From Proteobacteria bacterium UBA2133 (GTDB lineage Bacteria > Pseudomonadota > Gammaproteobacteria > Arenicellales > UBA868), in NCBI GenBank assembly GCA_002327725.1, contig DCXP01000030.1, forward strand, positions 1 to 32,655: a DNA stretch of 32,655 nt. The letters are read 5' to 3'. Both the position numbers and the translations under genes were made by a program. The notes beneath the pieces are model-generated. The model was not told where the DNA came from and did no database searches. It saw nothing but the letters and a program-made list of their open reading frames with translations. Shown here piece after piece: positions 32,635 through 32,655 of the stretch (position 1 is its first letter; every line of letters begins with the position of its first letter).

Positions 32635-32655
32635 GGGCCTGTAGCTCAGTTGGTT
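32635..32655 (+). tRNA. tRNA, 5' part only (probably Ile or Met type)
   Basis: GGGCCTG acceptor strand is followed by TAGCTCAG and TTGGTT, the standard D-arm start; the gene runs off the window before the anticodon. Gammaproteobacteria often carry tRNA-Ile(CAT) near rpoD, and the start also fits tRNA-Ile(GAT) or tRNA-Met, so the amino acid is a guess. Confidence 0.8.

Noticed and set aside
1..32655. CRISPR arrays, insertion sequences, integrases, toxin-antitoxin pairs
   Set aside because: No regularly spaced repeats, transposase or integrase motifs, or paired small genes of that kind were seen on either strand.

Overview
The window is a moderately GC-rich, gene-dense stretch of a gammaproteobacterial chromosome. 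Two conserved blocks support this. The first is fmdB-aspS-nudB-yebC-ruvC-ruvA-ruvB-ybgC-tolQ-tolR-tolA on the minus strand. The second is the macromolecular-synthesis region tsaD <-> rpsU-yqeY-dnaG-rpoD, with a tRNA gene further downstream. The xth/crc-like gene divergent from pyrE recalls the pseudomonad arrangement. I cannot name a genus. The heme A synthase, flavin dehydrogenase and MttB-family protein suggest an aerobic, probably free-living, methylamine- or betaine-using bacterium (inference).

Layout. 1-7651 (minus): Tol-Pal components, thioesterase YbgC, RuvABC Holliday-junction machinery, YebC, NudB, AspRS and a FmdB zinc-ribbon protein, with several four-base stop/start overlaps. 7739-9983 (minus): AmpG-like permease and an exonuclease III family protein. 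10018-10695 (plus): pyrE. 10714-13271 (minus): SYLF-domain secreted protein, Zn-peptidase lipoprotein and LysR regulator. 13505-17479 (plus): an 805-residue FAD/folate dehydrogenase of the dimethylglycine/sarcosine type, followed after 3 nt by an MttB-family protein. 17588-18844 (plus): cca. 18854-20835 (minus): uppP and a MidA-family methyltransferase. 21079-23383: folate genes (folM-like, folK, folB) and plsY. 23387-28217: tsaD, rpsU, yqeY, heme A synthase (opposite strand) and dnaG. 28290-30098: rpoD, with a clear intrinsic terminator. 30210-32452: a short-chain dehydrogenase, a SAM methyltransferase and a half-size EamA transporter. The first 21 nt of a tRNA close the window.

Most genes are housekeeping. 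The accessory part most worth attention is 11.3-17.5 kb: a LysR gene transcribed divergently from a two-gene C1/methylamine module that lacks a corrinoid protein, with an inverted repeat just upstream of the module. Other oddities are a heme A synthase gene splitting the rpsU/dnaG/rpoD cluster, an apparently catalytically intact nuclease at the pseudomonad crc locus, and extended -10 promoters before rpoD and the tRNA. No gene-free stretch exceeds 300 bases; the longest are 20836-21078, 13272-13504 and 24416-24643. I saw no insertion sequence, CRISPR array or rRNA gene.
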